Positions 8,029 through 15,864 of a stretch of DNA of 64,000 bases are shown here, one piece after another. The first letter of the stretch is position 1. Each line of letters begins with the position of its first letter. The translations under genes and the position numbers were made by a program. Origin of the DNA: Nocardioides astragali (GTDB lineage: Bacteria; Actinomycetota; Actinomycetes; Propionibacteriales; Nocardioidaceae); NCBI RefSeq assembly GCF_024436375.1, contig NZ_JAFMZM010000007.1, forward strand, positions 254,731 through 318,730. Reading direction: 5' to 3'. The notes below the pieces were generated by a model. That model saw nothing but the letters and a program-made list of their open reading frames with translations. It made no database searches and was not told where the DNA came from.

Positions 8029-8829
8029 ATGAGCACAGCGATCATCGGCGCCGGCGTCATGGGCGAGACGCTTCTCTCCGGACTCGTCCGCGCCGGCCGC
8101 CGCGTCGACCAGCTGATGGTGGGCGAGAAGCGCGCGGAGCGAGCCCGCGAGCTCGAGGAGCGCTACGGCGTGGCCGTCGTCTCCAACCGCGAGGCGACCG
8201 CCAAGGCCGACACCGTGGCGCTCGTGGTCAAGCCGCAGGACATGGCCGACGTGCTCGACGAGATCGCTCCCGACCTGCGCGCCGGGCAGCTGCTGGTCTC
8301 CCTCGCCGCCGGCATCACCACCGCCTTCATCGAGTCCCGCGTGCCGGAGGGCGTCGCCGTCGTCCGCGTCATGCCCAACACCCCCGCGCTCGTCGACGAG
8401 GGCATGGCCGCGATCTCGCCCGGCTCCCACTGCGACGAGTCCCACCTCGCCGAGGCCGAGTCGCTGATGGCCTCCACCGGCAAGGTGATCCGCATCCCGG
8501 AGAAGCAGATGGACGCGGTCACCGCCATCTCCGGCTCCGGCCCGGCCTACATCTTCTTCGTCGTGGAGTCGATGATCGAGGCCGGTGTCCACCTCGGCCT
8601 GCCCCGGTCGACCGCCACGGAGCTGGTCGTGCAGACCCTGGTCGGCTCGGCCGCGATGCTGCGCGAGACCGGCACCCACCCCGTCGTGCTGCGCGAGCAG
8701 GTCACCTCGCCCGGCGGCACCACCGCCTCCGCGTTGCGCGAGCTCGAGATCCACAAGGTCCGGGCTGCCTTCCTGGCCGCGATGGAGGCCGCCCGCAACC
8801 GCTCCCGGGAGCTGGCCGAGGGATCCTGA
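8029..8829 (+). CDS. proC: pyrroline-5-carboxylate reductase
   Basis: This 266-aa enzyme reduces 1-pyrroline-5-carboxylate to proline with NAD(P)H, the last step of proline biosynthesis. The N-terminal Rossmann motif IIGAGVMGETLL is at residues 5-16. The P5CR signature is the run from SGSGPAYIFF through ESMIEAGVHLGL, with the catalytic-region TLVGSAAML and SPGGTTASALRELE following. It lies nine bases after proline dehydrogenase, with a possible internal -10 (TAGGTT) overlapping that gene's stop. proC next to the HTH/bS22/galE2-like block is conserved in mycobacteria (Rv0500). Confidence 0.96.
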   Translation: MSTAIIGAGVMGETLLSGLVRAGRRVDQLMVGEKRAERARELEERYGVAVVSNREATAKADTVALVVKPQDMADVLDEIAPDLRAGQLLVSLAAGITTAFIESRVPEGVAVVRVMPNTPALVDEGMAAISPGSHCDESHLAEAESLMASTGKVIRIPEKQMDAVTAISGSGPAYIFFVVESMIEAGVHLGLPRSTATELVVQTLVGSAAMLRETGTHPVVLREQVTSPGGTTASALRELEIHKVRAAFLAAMEAARNRSRELAEGS

Positions 8830-8943
8830 GCCGACTGACGGGAAACCACCCACTGACGTTGGTGGCCACGCTTCGATGAGTATCCGGGCAGATGATGTAT
8901 GCGCTGCTCCCACCGAGTCTTGAGCTCAGGGACGAGGTGCACT

Positions 8944-9195
8944 GTGACCGACATGGAACCCACCCGGGGTGGCGCCGATCTCCTGCGCCGACTCCGTCGG
9001 GGTCTCCGACGAACCGCCCGCGCGCTCGGCCTCACCTGGCAGCGTCGGCGCGACGACCCCGAGAACCATCAGACCTGGCACAAGGGGCGCTGGCATGTCA
9101 GTCTCAGCATCCGCCCCGTCGGGGCAAAGGGTCGCGAGTACGACACCGCGATCCCTCACGACCTCACCGAGGTATCGCTCCTCTACCGAGGATGA
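8944..9195 (+). CDS. small basic hypothetical protein
   Basis: An 83-aa frame from GTG 8944 encodes an arginine-rich N-terminal half (LLRRLRRGLRRTARAL) followed by a short, more ordinary segment. The frame could begin earlier at 8899, which would give 98 aa. An AG-rich GACGAGG stretch sits just before the GTG. There is no recognisable domain, and its reality rests on the start region and on occupying an otherwise empty gap between proC and a convergent membrane protein. It may be a spurious frame. Confidence 0.4.
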   Translation: MTDMEPTRGGADLLRRLRRGLRRTARALGLTWQRRRDDPENHQTWHKGRWHVSLSIRPVGAKGREYDTAIPHDLTEVSLLYRG

Positions 9196-9213
9196 AGGGC
9201 AATAGGTCAGGCG

Positions 9214-9606
9214 CTACGGCCCGGGAACCCGAGAGTTGAGGGTCTCCATCCAGGCCTGCAGGGTGGGCAGGAGATCGTCTCCGAACGCCGTGTCCACGCC
9301 GAGGTAGCGCAGGCCGACCAGCACCACGGCGACGATGGCGAAGAGCATGCCCAACGGCACGAGCGCCTGGCCCGCCATGTCGGGACGGCTGGTGCGCGCC
9401 ATGCCCACGACGCCGAACACCAGGCCGACAGCGCCGGTCGCCAACGACAGCCCGAGCATGACCGAGAACGGCGCGGCCGCGAGGGCGACGAGGCCCAGCA
9501 CGAAGGCGATCTCAGCGGCCGCGGACGTGTGCACCGCCCGGTCCGGCGATGCCGCCAAGAGCCCTTGGAGCCCGCCCTCCTCGGGGGCGGCTCCGAACGT
9601 TGCCAC
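9214..9606 (-). CDS. small membrane protein, DUF4190-like
   Basis: This roughly 130-aa protein has three hydrophobic helices (about residues 31-50, 52-74 and 83-105) with the GLVFGVVGMARTSRP pattern seen in DUF4190-type membrane proteins. The GTG start at 9606 is preferred because a perfect TACAAT -10 element lies six bases upstream; an ATG at 9627 would lie upstream of it. No function is known. It is divergent from the AcuC-like deacetylase. Confidence 0.7.
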   Translation of the reverse strand: MATFGAAPEEGGLQGLLAASPDRAVHTSAAAEIAFVLGLVALAAAPFSVMLGLSLATGAVGLVFGVVGMARTSRPDMAGQALVPLGMLFAIVAVVLVGLRYLGVDTAFGDDLLPTLQAWMETLNSRVPGP

Positions 9607-9612
9607 ACCCAA

Positions 9613-9618
9613 ATTGTA
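9613..9618 (-). promoter_or_regulatory. -10 element TACAAT, leaderless promoter
   Basis: On the minus strand TACAAT lies six bases before the GTG at 9606. It is one of the best -10 matches in the window and decides the start choice of this gene. Confidence 0.5.
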
Positions 9619-9685
9619 GGTCGCCATCGGAAGCTGAACGTGGTCAAAGTGCGTGCACCCGGTCGGACCGGGCCCCGGGCGGGAG

Positions 9686-9691
9686 TAACGT
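9686..9691 (+). promoter_or_regulatory. -10 element TAACGT, leaderless promoter of the deacetylase gene
   Basis: TAACGT is followed by seven bases and then the ATG at 9699. Confidence 0.5.
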
Positions 9692-9698
9692 CCGCCAC

Positions 9699-10880
9699 AT
9701 GGAGTGCGCCGGGCCCACCTCAGTCGTCTTCGACCCGACGCTCACGGAGTACAACTTCGGGCCCACCCACCCCATGTCCCCTGTGCGAGTCGACCTGACC
9801 ATGCGACTGGCCGACGAGCTCGGCGTGCTGGAGGGCATCAAGCGCGTCGACGCGCCCTTCGCGACGCCGGAGCAGATCGCGACCGTCCACGACGTGGGGC
9901 TCATCGAGGCGGTGACCAAAGCAGGTACGACGCCGGGGTGGACCGACGAGTCCCGCGGTCTCGGCACCGACGACGACCCGGTCTTCGAGGACATGCACGT
10001 CGCCAGCGCCCATGTCGTCGGCGCCACGCTGGAGGCGGTCCGCCAGGTCTGGAGCGGCGAGTCGCTGCACTCGGTCAACATCGCCGGCGGTCTGCACCAC
10101 GCCATGCCCGACCGGGCGAGCGGCTTCTGCATCTACAACGACGTCGCGGTCGGCATCACCCAGCTCCTGGCCGACGGCGCCGAGCGGGTGGCGTACGTCG
10201 ACATCGACGTGCACCATGGCGACGGGGTCGAGAAGATCTTCTGGGACGACCCGCGGGTGCTCACGATCTCGCTGCACGAGACCGGGCAGATGCTGTTCCC
10301 GGGCACGGGCTTCGCGACCGACTCGGGCGGCGAGGGTGCCGAGGGCTCCGCGGTCAACGTGGCGCTCCCGCCCGGCACCGCGGATGCGGGATGGCTCCGC
10401 GCCTTCCACTCCGTCGTACCTCCGCTCCTGCGCGCGTTCCGGCCCGAGGTGCTCGTCACCCAGCACGGCTGCGACTCCCACATGAACGACCCGCTCGCCC
10501 ACATGATGCTCAGCGTCGACGGGCAGCGGGCTGCCTATCTCGCGCTCCACGAGCTCGCCCACGAGGTCTCCGACGGCCGGTGGGTCGTCACGGGCGGAGG
10601 CGGCTACTCCATCGTCGACGTCGTGCCACGGGCCTGGGCCCACCTGCTCGCCATTGCCGGGGGCCGGCCGCTGGAGCCGACCCTGGCCACCCCGCCGGCC
10701 TGGCGTGCGTACGTCGAGGAGGTGCTGGGCGCCAGCCCGCCTCACCGGATGACCGACGGGCGCACGCCCGCCTACCGGGACTGGTCATCGGGCTACGACC
10801 CCGAGGCCTGGCTGGACCGGGCGATCCACGCCACTCGGATGGAGACCTTCCCTCTGCACGGCCTCGATCCGCTGCCATAG
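9699..10880 (+). CDS. acuC: acetoin utilization / histone deacetylase family protein (AcuC-like)
   Basis: This 393-aa zinc-dependent deacetylase of the HDAC/AcuC superfamily probably removes acetyl groups from lysines such as that of acetyl-CoA synthetase. Visible motifs are the general-base region GGLHHAMPDRASGFCIYND, the zinc ligands in YVDIDVHHGDGVE, the second Asp region and the active-site tyrosine in VTGGGGYSIVDVVPRAW. The start at 9699 follows a TAACGT -10 element by seven bases. The C-terminal 80 residues are an extension typical of actinobacterial AcuC. It is a single-gene unit. Confidence 0.92.
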   Translation: MECAGPTSVVFDPTLTEYNFGPTHPMSPVRVDLTMRLADELGVLEGIKRVDAPFATPEQIATVHDVGLIEAVTKAGTTPGWTDESRGLGTDDDPVFEDMHVASAHVVGATLEAVRQVWSGESLHSVNIAGGLHHAMPDRASGFCIYNDVAVGITQLLADGAERVAYVDIDVHHGDGVEKIFWDDPRVLTISLHETGQMLFPGTGFATDSGGEGAEGSAVNVALPPGTADAGWLRAFHSVVPPLLRAFRPEVLVTQHGCDSHMNDPLAHMMLSVDGQRAAYLALHELAHEVSDGRWVVTGGGGYSIVDVVPRAWAHLLAIAGGRPLEPTLATPPAWRAYVEEVLGASPPHRMTDGRTPAYRDWSSGYDPEAWLDRAIHATRMETFPLHGLDPLP

Positions 10881-11006
10881 AGCGTCGGGCAGCCTGATTC
10901 ACCGTTCGGAAGAGGTAAAGAATCAACCCGACACGCCGCGAGTCACACAAGTTTCTTTGGCGTTCCTCTTCCCCATGCGTCACGCGAGCCCTAATCTCAG
11001 TCGAAA

Positions 11007-11051
11007 GCGGCACGCCTGTGACGCCGGTGCGGAAACCGGCGCCGTCGCCGC
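11007..11051 (+). other. structured leader upstream of the HTH gene
   Basis: Two nested stems can be drawn: an outer GCGGC/GCCGC (11007-11011 with 11047-11051) and an inner perfect CGCCGGT/ACCGGCG with a GCGGAA loop (11022-11041). It lies 21 bases before the ATG and after a possible -10 (TAATCT, 10991-10996). It resembles a small regulatory 5' leader, but I cannot match it to a known RNA family. The rest of the 192-bp gap back to 10881 shows nothing clear. Confidence 0.35.
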
Positions 11052-11072
11052 GCAGAAGGATCGGTGCACATC

Positions 11073-11279
11073 ATGGCTGAGAACACCCCTGGAGACATGT
11101 CCGAGGCACAGTTCCTGACCATCGCCGAGGTCGCCGCCAAGATGCGCGTCTCGAAGATGACCGTCTACCGGCTCGTGCACGGCGGCGAGCTGCCGGCCGT
11201 CCGCGTCGGCCGCTCCTTCCGGGTCACCGAGGACGACGTCAACGAATACCTGCGCAAGAGCTTCTACAACGCAGGCTGA
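11073..11279 (+). CDS. small helix-turn-helix (MerR/excisionase-like) DNA-binding protein
   Basis: This 68-aa protein is a single winged-helix excisionase-type domain: LTIAEVAAKMRVSKMTVYRLVHGGELPAVRVGRSFRV occupies residues about 16-52. It is the counterpart of Rv0500A in the conserved proC-HTH-bS22-galE2 block, as I recall it, and belongs to the same fold group as BldC. The alternative GTG start at 11064 adds three residues. AGAAGGA lies 12 bases before the ATG. The upstream gap holds a stem-loop leader. Targets are unknown. Confidence 0.88.
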   Translation: MAENTPGDMSEAQFLTIAEVAAKMRVSKMTVYRLVHGGELPAVRVGRSFRVTEDDVNEYLRKSFYNAG

Positions 11280-11387
11280 CGTCCCCGGATCCACGGACCT
11301 GACGCGATTCCGCACTGCCCGCACCTGCCAAGTAGGGTGGGCGCGTCCGGCCGACAGGTGTCGGCCGTAGGGAAAGGTCTGATCCAC

Positions 11388-11489
11388 GTGGGTTCTGTCA
11401 TCAAGAAGCGGCGCAAGCGCATGGCCAAGAAGAAGCACCGCAAGCTCCTCAAGAAGACGCGCGTCCAGCGACGCAAGCTCGGCAAGTAA
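11388..11489 (+). CDS. 30S ribosomal protein bS22 (AURKAIP1/COX24 domain), 33 aa
   Basis: A 33-residue, extremely basic peptide starts at GTG 11388: MGSVIKKRRKRMAKKKHRKL and then LKKTRVQRRKLGK. It matches the actinobacterial AURKAIP1/COX24-domain protein identified on mycobacterial ribosomes as bS22. A Shine-Dalgarno-like GGGAAAGG lies 10 bases before the start. It sits between the HTH gene and the epimerase, the same position as Rv0500B next to Rv0500A and galE2. Because it is so short it is easily missed by gene callers. Confidence 0.9.
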   Translation: MGSVIKKRRKRMAKKKHRKLLKKTRVQRRKLGK

Positions 11490-11500
11490 CACCCTCGACC

Positions 11501-12478
11501 ATGGGACGGGTCGTGCTGGTCACCGGGATCTCCCGGGACATCGGGCGACGATTCGCGCGCGCCGCGGCCGGCGACCCGTCCATCGAGCGAGTCATCGGGG
11601 TGGATGTCGTCCCCCCGCGGGGCGACATCGGGGACGTCTCCTTCGTCCGCGCTGACATCCGCAACCCCGTGATAGCCAAGGTCCTCGCCAAGGAGGACGT
11701 CGACACCGTCGTCCACATGAGCGTGATCGCCACACCCGGCTCGGCCGGCGGTCGCGGGACGATGAAGGAGCTCAACGTCATCGGCTCGATGCAGCTGCTC
11801 GCTGCATGCCAGAAGTCGACGACGGTCGATCGCCTGGTCGTGAAGTCGACCACCACGGTCTACGGCTCGAGCCCGCGCGACCCCGCGATGTTCACCGAGG
11901 ACATGGGGCCCAAACGCCTGCCCTCCTCGGGCTACGCCAAGGACGTCTACGAGATCGAGGGCTACGTACGCGGCTTCGCCCGCCGCCGGCCCGACGTCGA
12001 CGTCACGATGATCCGGGCCGCCAACGTCATCGGCCCCCACGTCTCCAGCCCGTTGACCAACTACTTCCGGCTCCCCGTCGTCCCGCGCGTGCTGGGCTTC
12101 GACCCGCGGCTGCAGTTCCTCCACGAGGACGACCTGCTGCGCGTCCTGCGCCACGCGGCGGTCACCGGCATCCCGGGCACCTTCAACGTGGCGGGCGACG
12201 GGCTGTTGACGCTGAGCCAGGCCGTACGCCGACTCGGCAAGCCGTCCATCGCGATGCCGCGCTTCGCGGTCGGCCGCCTCGGCGCGACGATGCGCCAGGC
12301 TCGCCTGTCGGACTTCTCGCCGGAGCAGCTGGGGTTCCTCACCTACGGTCGAGGTGTGGACACCACCCGGATGCGCACCCAGCTCGGCTTCGAGCCCGCC
12401 TACTCCACGGCCGAGGCCTTCGCCGACTTCTGCCGCGAGATGACGTCCGCGCCCCTGGAAGGAGTCGGCCGTGCCTGA
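11501..12478 (+). CDS. NAD-dependent epimerase/dehydratase (GalE2-like)
   Basis: This 325-aa extended short-chain dehydrogenase has an N-terminal nucleotide site VLVTGISRDIGRRFA, where a canonical GxxGxxG is partly degenerate, followed by the VVHMSVIATPG strand. The usual YxxxK is read as SGYAKDVYEIE, so the catalytic spacing is unusual. Family membership matches Rv0501-like proteins of unknown substrate. It starts 11 bases after bS22, and its end overlaps the acyltransferase gene by eight bases, so the two are coupled. Confidence 0.88.
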   Translation: MGRVVLVTGISRDIGRRFARAAAGDPSIERVIGVDVVPPRGDIGDVSFVRADIRNPVIAKVLAKEDVDTVVHMSVIATPGSAGGRGTMKELNVIGSMQLLAACQKSTTVDRLVVKSTTTVYGSSPRDPAMFTEDMGPKRLPSSGYAKDVYEIEGYVRGFARRRPDVDVTMIRAANVIGPHVSSPLTNYFRLPVVPRVLGFDPRLQFLHEDDLLRVLRHAAVTGIPGTFNVAGDGLLTLSQAVRRLGKPSIAMPRFAVGRLGATMRQARLSDFSPEQLGFLTYGRGVDTTRMRTQLGFEPAYSTAEAFADFCREMTSAPLEGVGRA

Positions 12479-13673
12479 GGAGGCTCGCGGGGAAGCGGTG
12501 GTCATCCCGATCGGGACCGGTGGCCGCCCCGGCCGAGGCACCGGCAAGGCGCGCCCCTCGTCCGCAGCGCGCAACCTCGCTCCCGCCGCCCAGAAGCCGG
12601 CAGCGAAGAAGCCCCCAGCCAAGAAGCCGGCGGCACGGCGCCCGACCGGCGGTGGCCCAGCAACCGAACCGCGGGCCGAGAAGGTTGCTGACGCACCGCC
12701 CCCCAGGGTCGGCGCCTCGGGCGGTGGCCCAGCAACCGAATCGGGGGCCGAGAAGGTTGCTCACGCACCGCCCATGGGAGGCATCCCTGTCAGCGACTGG
12801 CTGGCCGCCGCCCAGGGCGCAGCGGCGGAGGTCTTCGGTGACGACTGGGAGCGCCGGCTCGCCGAGCTCATGGCGTTCATGCGCCGGCGGCTCGAGGGCG
12901 ACTACGAGGTCGACGACTACGGCTTCGACCGCGAGCTGACCGAGCGGTTCTTCATGGCCGCCCTGCGCCCCGTGGCCGAGAAGTGGTTCCGCCTCGAGGT
13001 GCGCGGCCTGGAGAACATCCCCGCCGAGGGCGGCGCCCTCGTCGTCTCCAACCACTCCGGCACGGTGCCGCTCGACGGCCTGATGACGATGCTGGCCGTG
13101 CACGACCACGCCCACCGCTTCCTGCGCCCGCTCGGCGCGGACCTGGTCTTCAAGATGCCGGTGGTCAGCTCACTGGCCCGCAAGAGCGGAGCCACACTCG
13201 CGTGCACCGAGGACGCGGAGCGGATGCTGTCGGGCGGCGAGCTGGTCGGAGTCTGGCCCGAGGGCTTCAAGGGGATCGGCAAGCCGTTCAGCGAGCGCTA
13301 CAAGCTCCAGCGCTTCGGTCGTGGTGGCTTCGTGTCCGCCGCGCTGCGCACGGGCGTACCCATCATCCCGCTCTCCGTGGTCGGCGCCGAGGAGATCTAC
13401 CCCCTCGTCGGCAACGTCCCGTCCCTGGCACGGCTGCTGGGCGTTCCCTACATCCCGATCACGCCGTTCTTCCCGTGGCTGGGCCCGCTCGGCATGGTGC
13501 CGCTGCCCTCGAAGTGGATCCTCGAGTTCGGCGAGCCGATCCGCACCGACGCCTACGACGCCAGCGAGGCCGAGGACCCGATGTTGGTCTTCAACGTCAC
13601 CGACCAGGTGCGCGAGACCATCCAGCACACGCTGTTCGACCTGCTGCGCGAGCGCGACGGCGTCTTCAGCTAG
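12471..13673 (+). CDS. lysophospholipid acyltransferase family protein (Rv0502-like)
   Basis: This 400-aa protein carries a PlsC-type acyltransferase domain from about residue 160. VVSNHSGTVPLDG is the acceptor His-Asp motif (with six rather than four residues between), and VWPEGFKGIGKPFSERYKLQ is the glycerol-phosphate binding region. It probably acylates a glycerophospholipid at the membrane. The first 110 residues are low-complexity Lys/Ala/Pro and include two nearly identical 17-18-residue units encoded by palindromic DNA repeats. The GTG start overlaps the epimerase stop. A 12-bp tandem duplication surrounds its stop codon. Confidence 0.88.
   Translation: MPEEARGEAVVIPIGTGGRPGRGTGKARPSSAARNLAPAAQKPAAKKPPAKKPAARRPTGGGPATEPRAEKVADAPPPRVGASGGGPATESGAEKVAHAPPMGGIPVSDWLAAAQGAAAEVFGDDWERRLAELMAFMRRRLEGDYEVDDYGFDRELTERFFMAALRPVAEKWFRLEVRGLENIPAEGGALVVSNHSGTVPLDGLMTMLAVHDHAHRFLRPLGADLVFKMPVVSSLARKSGATLACTEDAERMLSGGELVGVWPEGFKGIGKPFSERYKLQRFGRGGFVSAALRTGVPIIPLSVVGAEEIYPLVGNVPSLARLLGVPYIPITPFFPWLGPLGMVPLPSKWILEFGEPIRTDAYDASEAEDPMLVFNVTDQVRETIQHTLFDLLRERDGVFS
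12648..12700. repeat. 53-bp nested palindromic element, copy 1, inside a gene
   Basis: The element has outer arms GGCGGTG/CACCGCC and inner arms AGCAACC/GGTTGCT around a short core. It lies in frame within the acyltransferase gene and differs from copy 2 at three of 53 positions. It resembles a REP or Rickettsia-palindromic-element type of insertion. Confidence 0.8.
12720..12772. repeat. 53-bp nested palindromic element, copy 2, inside a gene
   Basis: This is the second copy, 72 bp downstream (a multiple of three, so the frame is kept). In this copy the core also contains TCGG/CCGA arms, which gives three nested inverted repeats. Confidence 0.8.
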
Positions 13674-13713
13674 GTCTTCAGCCAGGCATCGGGCGACGTG
13701 CCCGCGCCAACGC

Positions 13714-14937
13714 CTAGGGCAGCAGGTCGCCGGTCGCCTGGTCGAGCGTGTCGCCGCTGAGCCCCTCGAGCGTGCCCGTGACCTCGTCGATGAGGCCGCC
13801 GGTGGCGTCGTCGACGCTGGTCGTCAGGCCGCCGACCGCACCACCAGTGACGCCCTGGAGCTCGTTGGCCAGGTCGGTGGTCGTGTCGGTGACGTCGTCG
13901 GTGATGTCGGTGACGTCGCCCGGGCGCGTGGGCTCCGGCTTGGTCGGGTCAGGGACGGTGACCTCGGGCGTCACCGACGGGCTGGGCGTGCTGGGTGACG
14001 GTGTCGGCATCGACGAAGGGGGCTGGAGCACCTCGGGGACGGTGATCCCGGTGAGGTCCTGGCCCGAGACTGGCGCTGCCTCCAGGGTCTGCTCGTCGCT
14101 GTCCAGTCCGGTGAGCAGGTCGGTCGGCGCGCTGGTCAGCAGGAAGTCCGGCGTCGTGGTGATCCCGCCGCCGCACGCCGGGCAGGCGGTGCTGATCTCC
14201 ATGTCGAGGTCGGTGAGGGTCCGGCCGGCGGCAAGCAGCTCGTCGCGGGCGTCGCTCGGGAGCTGGTGCTCGAGAGCGGCGAGGCGGTCCATGCTGTCGG
14301 CGGTGAACTCGCGGGCGCGCTGGACGTCCTGCTCGTCGCCGCCGCGGTCGTAGGCGGTCAGCAGGTCGTGCACGCCCTCGCTGGACTGCTCCGTGAAGGC
14401 GTCGAGGGTGTCGGGGACGAGCTCGTCGGTGCCGCCGCTGCCGGACGCCAGATCCTCGAGCTCGGTGAGGCGGGTCTCGGCGTGGGCCAGGAGCGTGCGG
14501 CCGCGGGCGGCGTCGTCGCCGGCGAAGCGGACCTCGGCAGCCTCGATCCCGCGCTTGACGCCGTAGAGCGACTCGCCAGGCAGGGCCGTCTGGGCCGCCA
14601 CCGCCATCGTGGCGGCCGCGCCGACCAGGGCGGCACCACCGAGCAGCGCGCCGACGCGACGCTCGCGAGTGCGAGAGGTGGCCGGCATCGCCAGTCGGGG
14701 CGGGGTGGAGGGCTGACGGAGGAGCACGGTGTCGGCCTCGACCATCAGGCGCTCGCGGAGCGAGCTCACGAACTCCGGGCGCGGCGCGACCTCGGGCATC
14801 GCCCTCAGGTCGCCCACGACGTCCAGCAGGGCAGCGAAGCGCGCCGCATCCCGCTCGGAGAGCGGGGCGTCGGGGCGCCGGGAGAGGAGTGCCTCGAACT
14901 CGTCGGCACGGCGTCGTGCCGAGAAGGCGGGTGTCAT
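13714..14937 (-). CDS. DUF5667 protein, probable membrane anti-sigma factor (RsbN-like)
   Basis: This 407-aa protein has a cytoplasmic N-terminal domain (about residues 1-90) containing RRADEFEALL and PEFVSSLRERLMVEA, a single membrane helix at about residues 95-118, the DUF5667 hallmark PGESLYGVKRGIE just outside it, and a long extracellular helical and Pro/Thr-rich region with a CPACGG cysteine pair near residue 255. The gene begins 79 bases after the stop of the BldN-type sigma factor on the same strand. By analogy to Streptomyces RsbN beside BldN, it probably sequesters that sigma factor at the membrane. The role is inferred from context and architecture. Confidence 0.8.
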   Translation of the reverse strand: MTPAFSARRRADEFEALLSRRPDAPLSERDAARFAALLDVVGDLRAMPEVAPRPEFVSSLRERLMVEADTVLLRQPSTPPRLAMPATSRTRERRVGALLGGAALVGAAATMAVAAQTALPGESLYGVKRGIEAAEVRFAGDDAARGRTLLAHAETRLTELEDLASGSGGTDELVPDTLDAFTEQSSEGVHDLLTAYDRGGDEQDVQRAREFTADSMDRLAALEHQLPSDARDELLAAGRTLTDLDMEISTACPACGGGITTTPDFLLTSAPTDLLTGLDSDEQTLEAAPVSGQDLTGITVPEVLQPPSSMPTPSPSTPSPSVTPEVTVPDPTKPEPTRPGDVTDITDDVTDTTTDLANELQGVTGGAVGGLTTSVDDATGGLIDEVTGTLEGLSGDTLDQATGDLLP

Positions 14938-15016
14938 CGCGCTCGTCCTGTCCTGCTTCTGGTGGGTGCTCCCACACAGACGAACGAGCGGCAGGAGCCC
15001 CGAGTTACGGGTGGAG

Positions 15017-15799
15017 TCATGACTCTCTCAACCCCTCCGGCAGCAGCTTGGCCAGGTTGCGTACGCCGCGCAGCTGGAGCTGCTTGACGGCGCCGTCCGA
15101 GCGACTGAGCGCCAGCGCCGTCTCCGCGATCGACAGGCCCTGCAGGAAGCGCATGATGAGGCACTCGCGCTGCTCGGTCGGCAGCTCGCTGAGCGCCTTG
15201 AGCAGCACCTCGTTGGTGAGCCCCGCGATCACCGCGTCCTCGGGCCCCTCGGTGGTGTCGTCGTGCGGCGCCATGTCCTCGGTGGTCATCTCGAGGCGCG
15301 TCCGGCCCGACTTGAAGTGATCGGTCGTGAGGTTGCGCGCGATGGTCATCAGCCAGGCGCCGAAGTCCTTGCCCTGCCACCTGAAGTTGTTCATGCTCCG
15401 CAGCGCGCGGAAGAAGGTCTCGGACGTGAGGTCCTCGGCCAGCGCCTGGGAGCGGGTGCGGTAGTAGAGGAAGCGGTAGACCGAGGCCTGGTAGTGGTCG
15501 TAGAGGAGGCCGAAGGCGTCCTTGTCACCGGAGCGGGCCAGCTCCACCAGGGCGATCAGCCGCTCGCGCTCGGACTCGTCGACCTCGGAGGAGGTGGCGC
15601 GGTCCTCGTCGCCGATCGGGCTGGAGCCGAAGGGGCCGGACGGGACCGAGGGCCCGGAGTCCGAGGAGACCGACGCGGAGCCCGGCGCTGCGGCCTCGGC
15701 CAGCAGCACCTGGGGCGAGAGAGCAGCCCACACCGCGCGCCGGAGCGCGTCGAGTCCCTCCTCGAAGGCATGCTCGAGGCCCTGTGGTGATGACCGCAT
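15017..15799 (-). CDS. ECF sigma factor, BldN family with N-terminal extension
   Basis: This 260-aa RNA polymerase sigma factor has region 2 at about residues 95-165 (AFGLLYDHYQASVYRFLYYR, LAEDLTSETFFRALR, FGAWLMTIARNL) and region 4 at about residues 195-250 (LPTEQRECLIMRFLQGLSIA). HFKSGRTRLEMTTEDM is nearly the Streptomyces BldN sequence. About 80 extra N-terminal residues precede region 2, as in BldN, where such a pro-sequence is removed by proteolysis. A perfect GTAACT-ATC-AGTTAC palindrome lies 66 bp upstream of the start. The downstream gene is the presumed anti-sigma factor. Non-sporulating relatives also carry such pairs; the regulon here is unknown. Confidence 0.9.
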   Translation of the reverse strand: MRSSPQGLEHAFEEGLDALRRAVWAALSPQVLLAEAAAPGSASVSSDSGPSVPSGPFGSSPIGDEDRATSSEVDESERERLIALVELARSGDKDAFGLLYDHYQASVYRFLYYRTRSQALAEDLTSETFFRALRSMNNFRWQGKDFGAWLMTIARNLTTDHFKSGRTRLEMTTEDMAPHDDTTEGPEDAVIAGLTNEVLLKALSELPTEQRECLIMRFLQGLSIAETALALSRSDGAVKQLQLRGVRNLAKLLPEGLRES

Positions 15800-15864
15800 G
15801 CGGATTCCCTCCCGGTCGCAGCCCCACCACGATAGGTGGCAGCGGCGCTCCTGTGAACCCGTCG

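Noticed and set aside
8846..8865. CCACC-N10-GGTGG stem after proC as a terminator
   Set aside because: Only five pairs with a ten-base loop and no U-tract; too weak to call.
6997..8913. A 638-codon minus-strand open frame
   Set aside because: Shadow of proline dehydrogenase and proC; repetitive low-information composition.
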